A DNA stretch of 64,000 nt from NCBI GenBank assembly GCA_013397455.1, contig VYZB01000120.1, positions 1,864,841-1,928,840 on the forward strand. The letters are read 5' to 3'. Below, piece after piece: positions 12,601 to 24,600 of the stretch. Both the position numbers and the translations under genes were made by a program. The stretch's first letter is position 1. Every line of letters begins with the position of its first letter. This DNA comes from Crotophaga sulcirostris (lineage: Eukaryota; Chordata; Aves; Cuculiformes; Crotophagidae). The notes under the pieces were generated by a model that had not been told where the DNA came from, made no database searches, and saw only the letters and a list, made by a program, of their open reading frames with translations.

Positions 12601-15600
12601 GGTCTTCATTTTTCCTCCCCCACCCTTCAGCAACTGTTAGAATTACAAAAGGCCAATATGCAACAAAAATCCAATTTAGGGATGCTGAAAGACAGCCAAG
12701 AATTTACAGAAGAGAAACCTCAGAGTCCTCAGGATTATCACAATGTGGTTAAACTTCTTGAAAAACAGGTAACACTGTGACTTAATGTATTACCTTTGAC
12801 AGACTGATTGTGTTCTTTTCATTTTTGTACATCTCTGTGTAGGATTTTAAATCAGTAAGTAAAATTCTCATCCCTCTCAATGTCTAAAATAGCTGTTTTT
12901 AAAGTTTTGCTGCTATTTAGTACAATCTCTGTAGTGGAAATGAAGGAGTTGTTATCCTTTACTAATAAATTGTTATTTATATGCTCTTATTCTTTGTTGT
13001 AAAATGTATATGGCCTTACCAAGTGTGTGTGGTGGCAGTTCAGTTCCAGAAGGCTCTAATAAACCATTTATGTCTGCTGATCTGTGAGGCTACTTATGGA
13101 AAAAATGGAATTTTCCATAATAAAAAAACCCAAAAGTTAAGAAACTTTCTGACAGGATTTGTCAATCTGTGTGTGGCTTTTTAAGCCGTATGAAGTGCTT
13201 GAGCTTGTCAGGTGCAACTTTTGTACCAGGATGATATCATCTGGCCAGCACAGATGCTGGTGCTAGTGAGAATCTGTTGGACAGCCCAAAGTCTCACCTA
13301 TAGAAAGACTGACCTAGACAGGGCCACTGAGGCCAAGGCAATTGATCTGAGACTCACTTTCATCTGAGTTGTTCCTATTAAAAAGAAAAATTAGTTGTGA
13401 CGCCTTTGGAAACACACAAACCTTTTTAATCTTTTTTTTTTTGACACCTTGAGACACATGTTATGTGCTTCATGGTACTTGTATTGTGAAGGTCTTTGCA
13501 TACTGCTGGTACCATCCAGAAGTTTGGTCACTTCTTCTCAAAGATGTGGAAAACTTAGTGAATTTTACTTTATATTTTTATTTTATCCGAGAAAAGTTGG
13601 TTCCCTCAAACTCATATATTGATACTGTTCTTATCAACATTACGCAAAATACATTGTTAATGAGTGCTTGAAAAGATGTTATTTTGGGGAAAAACCCTGC
13701 TCTTACTACTGTTATTGTTAATACACAGAGATGTATCACAATACTTGTGTATTTCTCACTCGCAGCCTCTGTATATAAAAATCAAGGAGCAAATACATAG
13801 TTTCTATAGTCATTGGTAGGAAAACCACACTCAGATGTATAAAAAACACTGATTACTGATCTAGGCCTTAAATAGGAAGTTACTCAAGTTTCATATCACC
13901 GATAATCTTTTCAATATTTATGCTTTTTTTAGAAAAAGAATGCGCATGTATCAAACTAAATGGTGATGTGTTATTAACAGGAATTAATACTGATTTCCTC
14001 TATGCAGGAAAGTAAGTGGGCATCTAGAATACAAGCCCTTCATCATGACCATGAGACAGAAAAGTCCCTGGTAAGTGACACAGCAAACCACTTAAACTAA
14101 AAGGAGATTTTTTTTTTCTTATTTTCTTACTCTTTCACTTGTTCTTGGTATGCTATAATACATCTGTTGCGTTAGGAAGCGTAGAGGTCAAGAGCTTTTA
14201 GGAGTGCGTCCTCTTAGATGTATTTGTTATCACTATGTTTCTGTTATGCTAGGATCTTGACATTTCAGTTAAGGCCAGGGTTGAAATGGAATTTATCACT
14301 TAAGAATCTGACAGACACCTGAAACTGTATCTCTCTTTTGAAGAGCTCACAACTAGTTCAGTGAACACTGTATTATACGGTGTTTTCTCTGTTACATGGG
14401 TAGGCTGGATAATTGAGATATAGCTTGCTAACATGCAGCTTTCATCTGCCCTGTGTCTTCTGCTACCATGGATCTATGGCATATGTCTCAATCTTTTTTT
14501 TCTCTTTTCTGTCACTTCTCTGCTGCTTTTTCTTTTATAGCTTTCTAATGCAGAATCTGTTCAGCTTTTCCAGGAAAAAACGCCACGGCATTTTATTTTG
14601 CATCAATTTATGTATTTTACTATACAAAGCCTTATTCCTCAGATTTTTTTTTATGTCTGCATTTCTTTTTAATCTTTCCTGCTTTGTTTCTCTTGCTTCT
14701 TTTCCTTTCATTCTCCTTTCATCTGCGTGACCATGTAAGAACTGAGCAGATCATAATGGTCTGACCAATGCTTCTCCTCCTCTGGCAAGAAAGCAGTGGG
14801 GAGGAACCATGGAACGTTACCCAAAAAGGATGTAGTTAATGATACACCCACATACAATGCAAGAATAGAATAAGGGAGGAGTAATGTAAGTATTACTTTT
14901 GGGATGGTGCACCTAAAATATCGTTCCCTTTCTTCTACATTCAGAGCTAATGTATTAGGTTTATCATTCACACTCACATCTCATTTCCTTAAAATATCAT
15001 GATTTGACACTATTTATAACTAAAATATTTTGATAGAGTTGTATGTTTTTTCCTGCAATCTTATTTTTAGGAAATCTAAGCAATATATTTGTATGTTCCT
15101 TTCTTTATATTGACATTTAGGTAGCCTTCCTTGTGTAAATAAAAAGTGATTCAGACAACAGTTTCATAATACATGGAAGTCCCAGTGAAATAGCAGGAGA
15201 CGTTATGGTTTTGCTGAAAACAGAGTTTTTAAAAATACTTAAGCATTACACTTGCTTGTTTAAACTTTATAGCATTATAATGTGTTTTATAATATTAATA
15301 TTAAACTACTTTTCTTCTGATTGTTTTCTAGCTACTGTCACAGATTGAGAAGCTTAAATCATCCGTGAGAGAAGACATGAATAAAAATAACACCTTTTAC
15401 AAGAGGAGGATGGAAGAGTTGGGGCAGAGGATTCAGGAGCAGAATGATCTGATTGTTAGTCAGAAGAAGCAGGTCTGGTTTGTGAAGCACTCTATGTTGC
15501 AGAGAGCAAGGGACACAGAGAAACATTTTGCTAGCATTGGTCTTTGATATTTCTCTGGTTGCATAGTTAGTGTTCCCATTTTGTAGTAATATTGCTGTAG

Positions 15601-18600
15601 TATTTTTGTTATACTTTGGAAATTGCATTGATAAATAAGAATATGTCTGGAAATAGACACAGGAATGTACACCAGGAATTAAAACACAATTTAGAAGGAA
15701 AGGATTAATGAATCAAATGTTCTTACAAGTTTCAGCATAAAGGTAAAAGATTACTACTTCGCAGTCACCAAAGACCTCTACAGAAAAACTTTCTGATAGT
15801 GAACAGGATTTAATCGGCCACAAAATAATCATAAGGAAATCTAGTGTTTGAAATCTGAAAATAGATGACTTCTCACACTAAAAATAAAGTATCGTATTTA
15901 TCACCACAAGAATAATTAATTAAATTATTTCCATATGAAATTTAACTAGAGCAACTACTGAATTCTCTACCTGACACAAGGTAATCCTGATTATACATAC
16001 AGACTGGGGGATGAGAGGCTGGAGAGCAGCCCTGCAGTGAGTGATGTGAGGGTTTGGGTTGATGGCAAGTTGAATATGAGTTAACAGTGTGACCTGGCCC
16101 AAAAGAACCAGCTGTGTTCTGGGGTGCATCAAGTGCAGCATTGCTTGACAGTCGAGGGAGCTGATTGTGCTGCTCTGCACAGCACTGACGTGGCCCCACC
16201 TCAAGTACTGTGTGCAGGTTTGGGCACCTCAATATAAAAAGGACATCAAACTATTATATGTGTCCAGAGGAGGGTGACCTTGATGGTGAAAGGTCTTGAG
16301 GGCAAGACTTGACGAGGAGCGGGTGAGGTCACTCGGTTTGTTCAGCATGGAGAAGAGAAGACTGAGAGGTGACTTCATCACAAGCAACAACTTTGTCAAG
16401 GTGGGCAACGGAGGAGGAGGTGCTGAACTCCTCTCTCTTGTGACCAGCAATAGGACATGAAGAAATGGAATGAAGCTGCATCAGGGGGAGTTCAGATTGG
16501 ACATAGGAGTGTGACTGTTCAGATTGGACTAGAGGGTGGTCGGTCACTGAAACAGGCTCCTCAGGGAAGTCATCACAGCACTAATCCTGTCGGAGTTCAA
16601 GGAGCATCTGAATGACACTCTTAAACGTATTGTTTAGTTTTATGTAGTCCTATGAGGAACAGGGAGTTGGAATCAGTGATCCATATAGGTCTCTTCCAAC
16701 TTGAGGTAGTCCACGATTCTATGAAATTATTTGTTTGGAAATGAATTGGTTTTTTCTTAAAAAATATGCTTTTGTTCAAACATAACTATAGATTTTTTGA
16801 TGTGATCAGTGGATGAAGATCTGTGTAGTCTGGGGTTTAGACTGCAGCATGATTGTGTGGTCCTTACAACCTGTTCCTCTGTTAGATGGTGTGTTCTTTA
16901 CAAATCAACATCGGATTTTACACATTTTTCTTGAAATTAGTGTCAAACCTATACTTAAGTGCTTAAAGAACTAGCAAGAAAAATAATAACTTTTACATCT
17001 CCACCTTAATGAATTTGATAACTGGAGCAATAGAGGGCTTAATCCTAGACAAATTACTTACAGTAAAGTGACCTTTTAAAACAAAACAGTATGACCACAA
17101 ATGTAAAATAGGTTCAGAGAGATTCGAGTTTGGTGTTTGTGAAATACAGCTTGAGAAATAACTAGCACTTTTGTAGAGGCCAAACTGAATGGAAGATGAA
17201 TTGAGGCACTACGGGCTATATCTGAACTGATAAATAAAAGAGAATCAAGGTCCACTATCCCATGGCAGCTCTATCTGACACTGACTGTGTGTCTATACGG
17301 TTTGGGTTTAGCTTCTGTTTTTTCAAATTAGAATGCAGAACATTTTTTTAATGGTAAAGGATTCACAAGTTTCATGATTTCTTTAGATCAAATCACAACC
17401 AGCTTGTTTCCTCTGTGCTCTCAGTTCTGTTCAGTGCATGTGCTGGGTGTCAAATACACGAAACTGTAGAGCAGGCACGAGAACTGTTCATCTATTTAAA
17501 ATCAATGTGTAATTAAGTGTTTCCCTGGAGTGGAACTAGACTTGCAAGATTGAACGTATATTGCTGAAGCAGAAAGTAAGAAACTGTAAGTGCTGAAGTG
17601 GCAACACAAGCCCACTCTCATTTCACTGTATAGGCTATAATAATAGAGTGTATGAAGCATGAATTCACATAAGTCAACATACAGAAATAAGTCTTCAACA
17701 TTCATTAAGCCTGAATGAAATATGCATTAGGCTGTAGAACAGAGTTCCACAAAAGTAGTATTTTTCTCCCCAAATCATAAACAATATTTTTTTGTTATAG
17801 CATAACCGAACCTAGGTATTTTGTACTAAATGTTAATTTCTAGATATTGATTTGTAACTATTTGTAACTATTCACGTATCTGTCTTTTCTATTTTAGATA
17901 AAAGAGTTGTCCACAAGATCAGTTGCAAGCATGAAACCATATGATGGTAAGTACAAACTGTAAGATAAAGCAGGTTTTGGTTTGGATTTCAGCAGTTTGG
18001 CTGAAGCAAATGTTAGAATTCATTAAAAAATATAGACCAAAGAGCTGACATGACTGGTGCAGGTTTGAATTCTGGGTCAGTGACAATTTAGTTACTAGTT
18101 TCTTTTCCTGTTTCTAGAAGTGTTAAAAGTGTTAGGCATATCTACAGAGGTACTTTTATGCTCTGAAGGACCATTTTTTTACTTTGCAACCTATTTGTTC
18201 ATTTTTTCACCTATTAAAACCAAAATTTGCATAATTTCTAAATGTGATTAAACATTGCTACATTTATGAATCTGTATTTGTTTGTTATTGTTTACTATGA
18301 TACATTTACATTAATTTTTACTTTTATGCTATTTTAGCGCAGACTACTGTTGAACGTCTTGAAGAATCTAAACGAAGCGTACCAGTGATGCATGGTAAGA
18401 TTTTTTGATAGCTCTAGATCCAGTACTTACAAATTTAACACTGTCTTCTCAAATGTGTTACTTGTCAAATCGTATCTGTAAGTCTAGTTATATTGAAAGA
18501 ATGTCATTTGAATTGCTTTGTTGTATGTCAGCGTTGTGAATTCCCATGAAGTAATTGGAAAGATGCACTACTGAAAAGAATAAATGGAAAACAAAATAAA

Positions 18601-21600
18601 ATAATTTGAGAATATTTCCTAGCATGTGTATAGTATTGGAGCACTTTAAGGTAAATGAAGCTAGATGCGAAAAAAAAATGTTTTCTTGTAGAAAATGTGA
18701 TTATTTTCTGGTTTATCTGTATTCTGGATAGGTATATGAATATAATGGAATTCCTATAGAGAAAAATATGAAGGTGTTTGTTTATAAATCTTGAAATTGT
18801 CTTTTTCATGTGACTTCAAATGTCAAGGAGGAAAAATGCAGGAGACATAATCAAAATAGACAGTCATCCCATCTAGATAGTTCTTCCAGAGTATATCTAG
18901 AAGTTATATATAGTATATCCGAGTCTAAATATATATATTCCAGAGTATATTTGTAGTTGCATATAGATCATTATTTAGTTACTTTAACTTATGGCATTGT
19001 GATACTGTTTAGTAGTAGGTGGAAGCAATGAACCTTCATTTATATTGTTTAGTGCTTTGTGAAAATAGTTTTCACTTTTTTCTCTGTATGCAAAGTAACG
19101 GAGAGTATCATTATCACACCAGTATTCTGTGTTCAATTAATTCTTTACTTGCATTTCAAGTAGGAAAGTAATAGAAAAAAAAAAGAACTTTGAGCAAGTA
19201 AAATATTTAAATGTTAAAATGATTATATAAATTAAGTTTTTGAACTATAATTAAATAATGTTTTCCTAATTAGCATTTCTCTCAGTTCTAAAACCTGTCA
19301 AGGGAGAGGAAGTGGAATTTGTCTAAGAAAAATGTACAGAATTTTTCTTTTTCAATAAATTAAAAAAGTTCTGAAAAGGCATATGGGGAGAAGGAGAAGT
19401 ATAAAACAGAAGCTTTAGATAACTCAATGAGGAGTGAAAAACTGATGAATATGAAGTGATTTCAAAATATTTGTTGTGTCAAGAACTACTAAACTGATGA
19501 AAAGAGATATTTCTTATATGATTAAATTATTTTAATAATACAGAGGTTTCTTTCTAACTTATGCAATGTTGCTGCTCATTGCTAGAAGCTTTTAAAGTGA
19601 AATTATATAGATGAAATGTGTGGAGAAAAGTAATAATATATTAAATATAGGTTATTAATAGTAGTATTTAAAATAATCCAATTATTTTTCACTCAAACCA
19701 TCTTCATTGCACCAACACAGTAGTGCTGGTTCTAGCTAAAAGATCTTACAGCAAGTAGCTTAGCTGTTGCTTTGAGTTCAAGGAATTAGTTTTATGAAGA
19801 GTATTGCTGCTAAGGTCTTATACACTGAGCTTGTCAAGCATTGCTTTCTTAGCACATTTACTTTCATTTGAACTGGAGGAAACTGAACATATTGAACATA
19901 TTGAACATATTGAGCTGAGGAGGTAAAGAGTTCTGTGAACATTAGTATTTTCTGTATTCTGACAATTTATATCAGCTCATTCAGATCTTTCCTGAATTCT
20001 TGCTGCTTCAACTACAAAGTTTGTGACACTTTATGAAACATCTCAAGATAGAAAAGGCTGTTGCTGCCATTGATATACTTAAGGTTCACTATCAGTTTAT
20101 TATGAAACCTCAAAGAAGCTGTTTCCTTCAGACTCCTTTGCTGATGATTATTTTATTTATCTCTGCAGGTCTCTCTGTCTGTCCCCTTTCTTCCCTTCTG
20201 GATTTTTTTTAAACTTACCATACCTAATTTCTGGATATAAAGGTTAGCAGAAATTATAGTGTCTTTCCCAAAATTTTGATGGCTCCTCAAGGGATTGACT
20301 TAGATGCTGAATTAAGACATCACAGCTGCATCTCATACCATTATGAAAATGAAAGTGCTTGCTTGTAACTTCTGTACAGAAATTTATTTAGCATAGAGCA
20401 TCTCTGAAATCACTAGTTACACTTTTCCTACGAAACGATTGCCTGCATATGGAATCTCTTCCTTTTCTTTCTGTTTTTTTGTATTTGAAAGAAAAATAAT
20501 TCTGAAAAATGCTCTGCTATGTTAACTTTAGTACAAGTTTCAAAGTTTCCTGGAAGCTTTTGCATCCTAAGATTAGTTCTGCACATCTTGCATCCGTGCT
20601 ATGAAAAGATACCTCATTTGTAATTGGGTATCTTAGGTGTAAAATAGTTGGAATAGCTTTGTTAACCTGGTGCTTTTTGTTCACTTTTCTGATTTCTTGG
20701 AAAAGTTACTAATCTGCCTTGAATGCCATCCTGGCTGACCATTCTTCTCTCAGTTTCTGAGCTAGCTGTAGGGTTTTGTGCAGATGTAACTTCAGTCTTA
20801 TCTTCAAAGATTACCTAAGTCTCATAAAACTGGCTTAATGACTTAATTATGATTTTTTAAAATAATACTTTAAAATCAGACTTTGCCTCCTATATTACTT
20901 TTGAAATGCTGATAGTTGTTCAGTGTTTCATCTTTGTTGGGTCAATAATAGTAGGTGGAATTGAAAAGAATAGTTGAAAAGAAAATATATTCATTAGATT
21001 GTCCACTAAAACCTATGACTCGGTCTTCAAATATGGTGTGGACTAAGAGGCCCAGCTATCGTTAGGGACATAACTGAGGCATCTGAGGAAAATTTAGTGA
21101 AAGTAGTCTTCCTAGACAGTTAACAGAGAAAAGGGGCACCTTCAGAGTTTGGTTCAGCTGAACTAAGATCTGAATTGCCCTTTGAAGTTGCCTGTGTCTC
21201 TTCGTTGACTGTAGAAGGAGTCTGAGATGACTAGGCTCCTAACTTAAGAGGCCTCAGGTAAGTGTCAAAAATCTATCATATTTAAGAATATTGGTTTAAA
21301 ATTATTATTTATGCTGCTTATGTGCAGTGTGTGGCTTCCCAATGATTAGTCAGAAGAAAAATATATGAAGTGCATTGCTTCAGAGATAACAGGAATTGCA
21401 GATTAAGTCTGGCAGCTCTTCAGACCTGAAATTTAAGTATAAATTAAAGAAGTAGATAATGACTATAGCCACGTCTTATGTTCCTTACATCTTTAAGAAG
21501 TGCAGCAATTTACCGCGAACAAGTTTTATGTTTCATCCTTAGCTTTCATATTGCAAGTGCAATGTGCTTACTCCACACTAGATAATTGAAAAACTTCTGT

Positions 21601-24600
21601 TCAGGCTAAAAGTACTTTAGCATTTCATATTTCAGAGTAAACAGACAGGATTTCTCCTTTAAATATTGTCCAGAAGACTGCTTTTCCGACAGTACTGTCA
21701 GAATATTGGATTCTTTTAAACTGGTAGATAAGAATGGACAAATAATATATGATATGCTTGAAATATACACAGCCTGAATTCTTCATTATTGTTAGATATG
21801 ATTTCCTATTCTGCCTGCATAGAAATTGTCTTCAAATGTTATTTGAAACTGATATTTAATTATTTGTCAATGTATACCAGGCACAGAATTTTTCAGTTTT
21901 GATATATCTCATCTATCTCTCCACACATTAGCCTGCGAAAGAGATATTCTGGGAGATATGGGATGACACACACATCATTGTGGAGGTCATCTTAAGGCTG
22001 TTGACCTTAATGATGGCTAGTATTAATATGGCTGGATTCAGGCCAGTGAGATATGAATACAGCCTTCGTTAAGACTAGTGTTGTTAGCTGCCATTTAGCC
22101 AGGTTTAGGCCTAAGGCTGACAGGAACTGTTCTTGTGAGGATAAATCTAGGGTTAGATTTTGGACTGAGGCTGGTTTATGACATACACTGACACTGTGTC
22201 CAGATTTTGCCACTGGGCTATGTAGAGGATTTAGCAATCATGTTTTGTTAGGGTCAAGGTGGGACTGTTGGGAAAGCCCAAATGAATTAGTTTTGGAGTT
22301 AAGGTGGATCACGCCAGCATAAGAAGTTGATTTATGGCAGGGTTTGCAAAGGGCTGGTATCATTCAGAGACATCCGGTTATTGCTGAGCAGAGGCTTTAT
22401 AGGGATAACTGAGCTTGGGTTAGGGTTAGGATTAGGATTAGTCTTAGGCAGATGTGGATCAGCAAACAAGAGTTAGTTACCTTTAAGTGGGATCAATTAA
22501 GCAAGGTAGCAGCAGCAGAGCCTGACTGAACAGGCTTAATATGACGTTGCAATTTATCTCTATTTCATAGCCAAGAAGGGCATGGAGATGAGAGCCAGGA
22601 TTCAAGTTCTGTCAATGAACAAAGTATGATTGAGGTTCCACTTGAACTGCAAGACTGATGTAATCTTCAGCTCTACCACTACCCTGGTAATCCAAAGCAG
22701 ATGATCTGCTGTTGCACAACATGCCTCCTGCCTTGCTTCAGTCTCCTGGGATCCACTTCCAGTAAGGCAAGGACACAGTTTGGGTGTTCATCTGGAACAG
22801 GGAACAGAGAAGTGACTAGGAGCAAGTAACTTCTATGTAGATGTGAGTCCAAAAGGGAATATAGCAGTCTGTCTAGGTTCAACACTCAGGCTAGGATGAA
22901 AGCTATGAGTAAGGTCTTGGCCAGCAAGGTCTCATGTTGAAAATGTTGATGTAGAGGAGCATCTACTAGGGTCAGGTGAACTAGATTTAGGGCTGATAAT
23001 TGACAGGAAAGGAACTGGCTCTACCCAGATCAGAAGTTGTAGTAATTACTTGTTTAAGGCTAACGTTGGATTGTAACTTCGTGAGGTTTTGGGCAAAAAG
23101 TAACCTTCTGCAGTTCATCAAACCAGTAATTCAGAGTAGTTAGGAACTCAGTCTGCATCAGCAGGATTGTTTTAGATGTGAATTTGGCAAAGACTGCTTT
23201 CTACAGATTTGAGCTTTAGCTGGGTAGTTAGGCTTAAATGATTCCTAAAAATAAACTTGCTAATATTTAGATGCTACTGATTTCAAGGATGTGCACTAGG
23301 GTAAGAGCTGAGATGTCCGATCAGACAGCTAGAGCAGCACATCTCTGGTAAACCTAAGGAGAGGACTCCTTAGGGGAGTGATCTCCACACCTGTCTCTAA
23401 AACAGAGGAGTGGTGAACCAAGCTGCTTTTTCTTACATTGGATTCCAAAGTGTTGCTTAGTAAATACCTCTTTGAATAAGTATACAGTAAAGAAAAAGAA
23501 AAGGCCCACTTGCACAGGAGAAGTCGGTGTTTCCAGGTGTTGCACTGCTCCATGTCTCAGCATTTTCCTGTTAAGTTACTTGACAAGGGCTTTTGCAGAG
23601 ATGAGTCAGCTTCTTTAAGCAGATTGCATTTGAGTAAAGTGTACAGGTAAAACAAATATAGATTAAATCCAATTAAACAGCAACTGGCTAACAGTCTAGT
23701 AGGTCCAGCTAAGAAGCTCAGAGGCCTCAATGCTGTGCATCTAAATTAAATCCCCTCCAGAACATCCTTCATCAATGCTTAAGGCTCTGTCCTCCAAAAT
23801 GGGCTCACTATAGGCTTTTGGAAATGATCCCAAACTGTACCTGAACACTGTTTTGGAGGATGTTAATTGGTGCAGGGCAACAGTGTGCCAGTAACAGCTT
23901 TGGGAGTTCAATAGTGTAGAGGATCATATTCCACTGCCCAGGAATGCTCTGACCACTGCTAAATTTTACAGATGGAAAAACCAGAAGCCTATGTGTCCGT
24001 TGGTTTCTCAGTTTTGCTTTAAAGTGTTTCCATAAAATATATTTGCATCTTGTTAGCATCTTGTGATAGTGTAAGAAGCATTTTTTTAGGAACTTCTTAT
24101 TTAGTCCAAATATTTTGGCAGCAAATCTTAAGTCTTGTAACCTGCTTGGAAAAGTAGGTGAGAGGCTGAATAGAACCACAAGTATGGAAAGCACGGGGAG
24201 AGCAGCAGCCATACACAAGCATTTCCAACACCAGTTTTAGTCCTCTTCACATGGGGAATGTTGGAGATGTGACAGTAAGTGTCACTTAGCTCCAAGTGCT
24301 CGTTTCATTGTGATTACCCTTCACACTGCATCCATGTTTGTACCTCATTGTACAAGAAGTGCTGAAGAGCAGGCATCTTTACTGCAATGTCACTTCCTCT
24401 CCTTCTGCCCACATAGCGTGAAATTTGTGACCAATATATGACCTATATTTATAAATGACAAATTAATAGTGTCAGAGGTTTCTTCCAAAGGCTGAGGCAA
24501 ATGTATGTTGGCCCAAAATATTGGCCAATAAATTGTTTTCTCCTGTACTGCCAGTAGTTGAATGCTGAAAGTACAGCTTGCGTCTTTTTATGTTTTTAAT

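Larger units (their letters stand above)
11876..15331. other. DZIP1 introns 5-7 (between exons 5 and 8)
   Basis: Apart from exons 6 and 7 this is AT-rich DNA without a recognisable repeat or gene. The open frame at 14413-14730 is hydrophobic and T-rich, as expected of pyrimidine-rich sequence, and shows no family likeness. Confidence 0.55.

Noticed and set aside
14413..14730. 105-codon hydrophobic Phe/Ser-rich frame
   Set aside because: It comes from T-rich intron sequence and has no family pattern or splice support.
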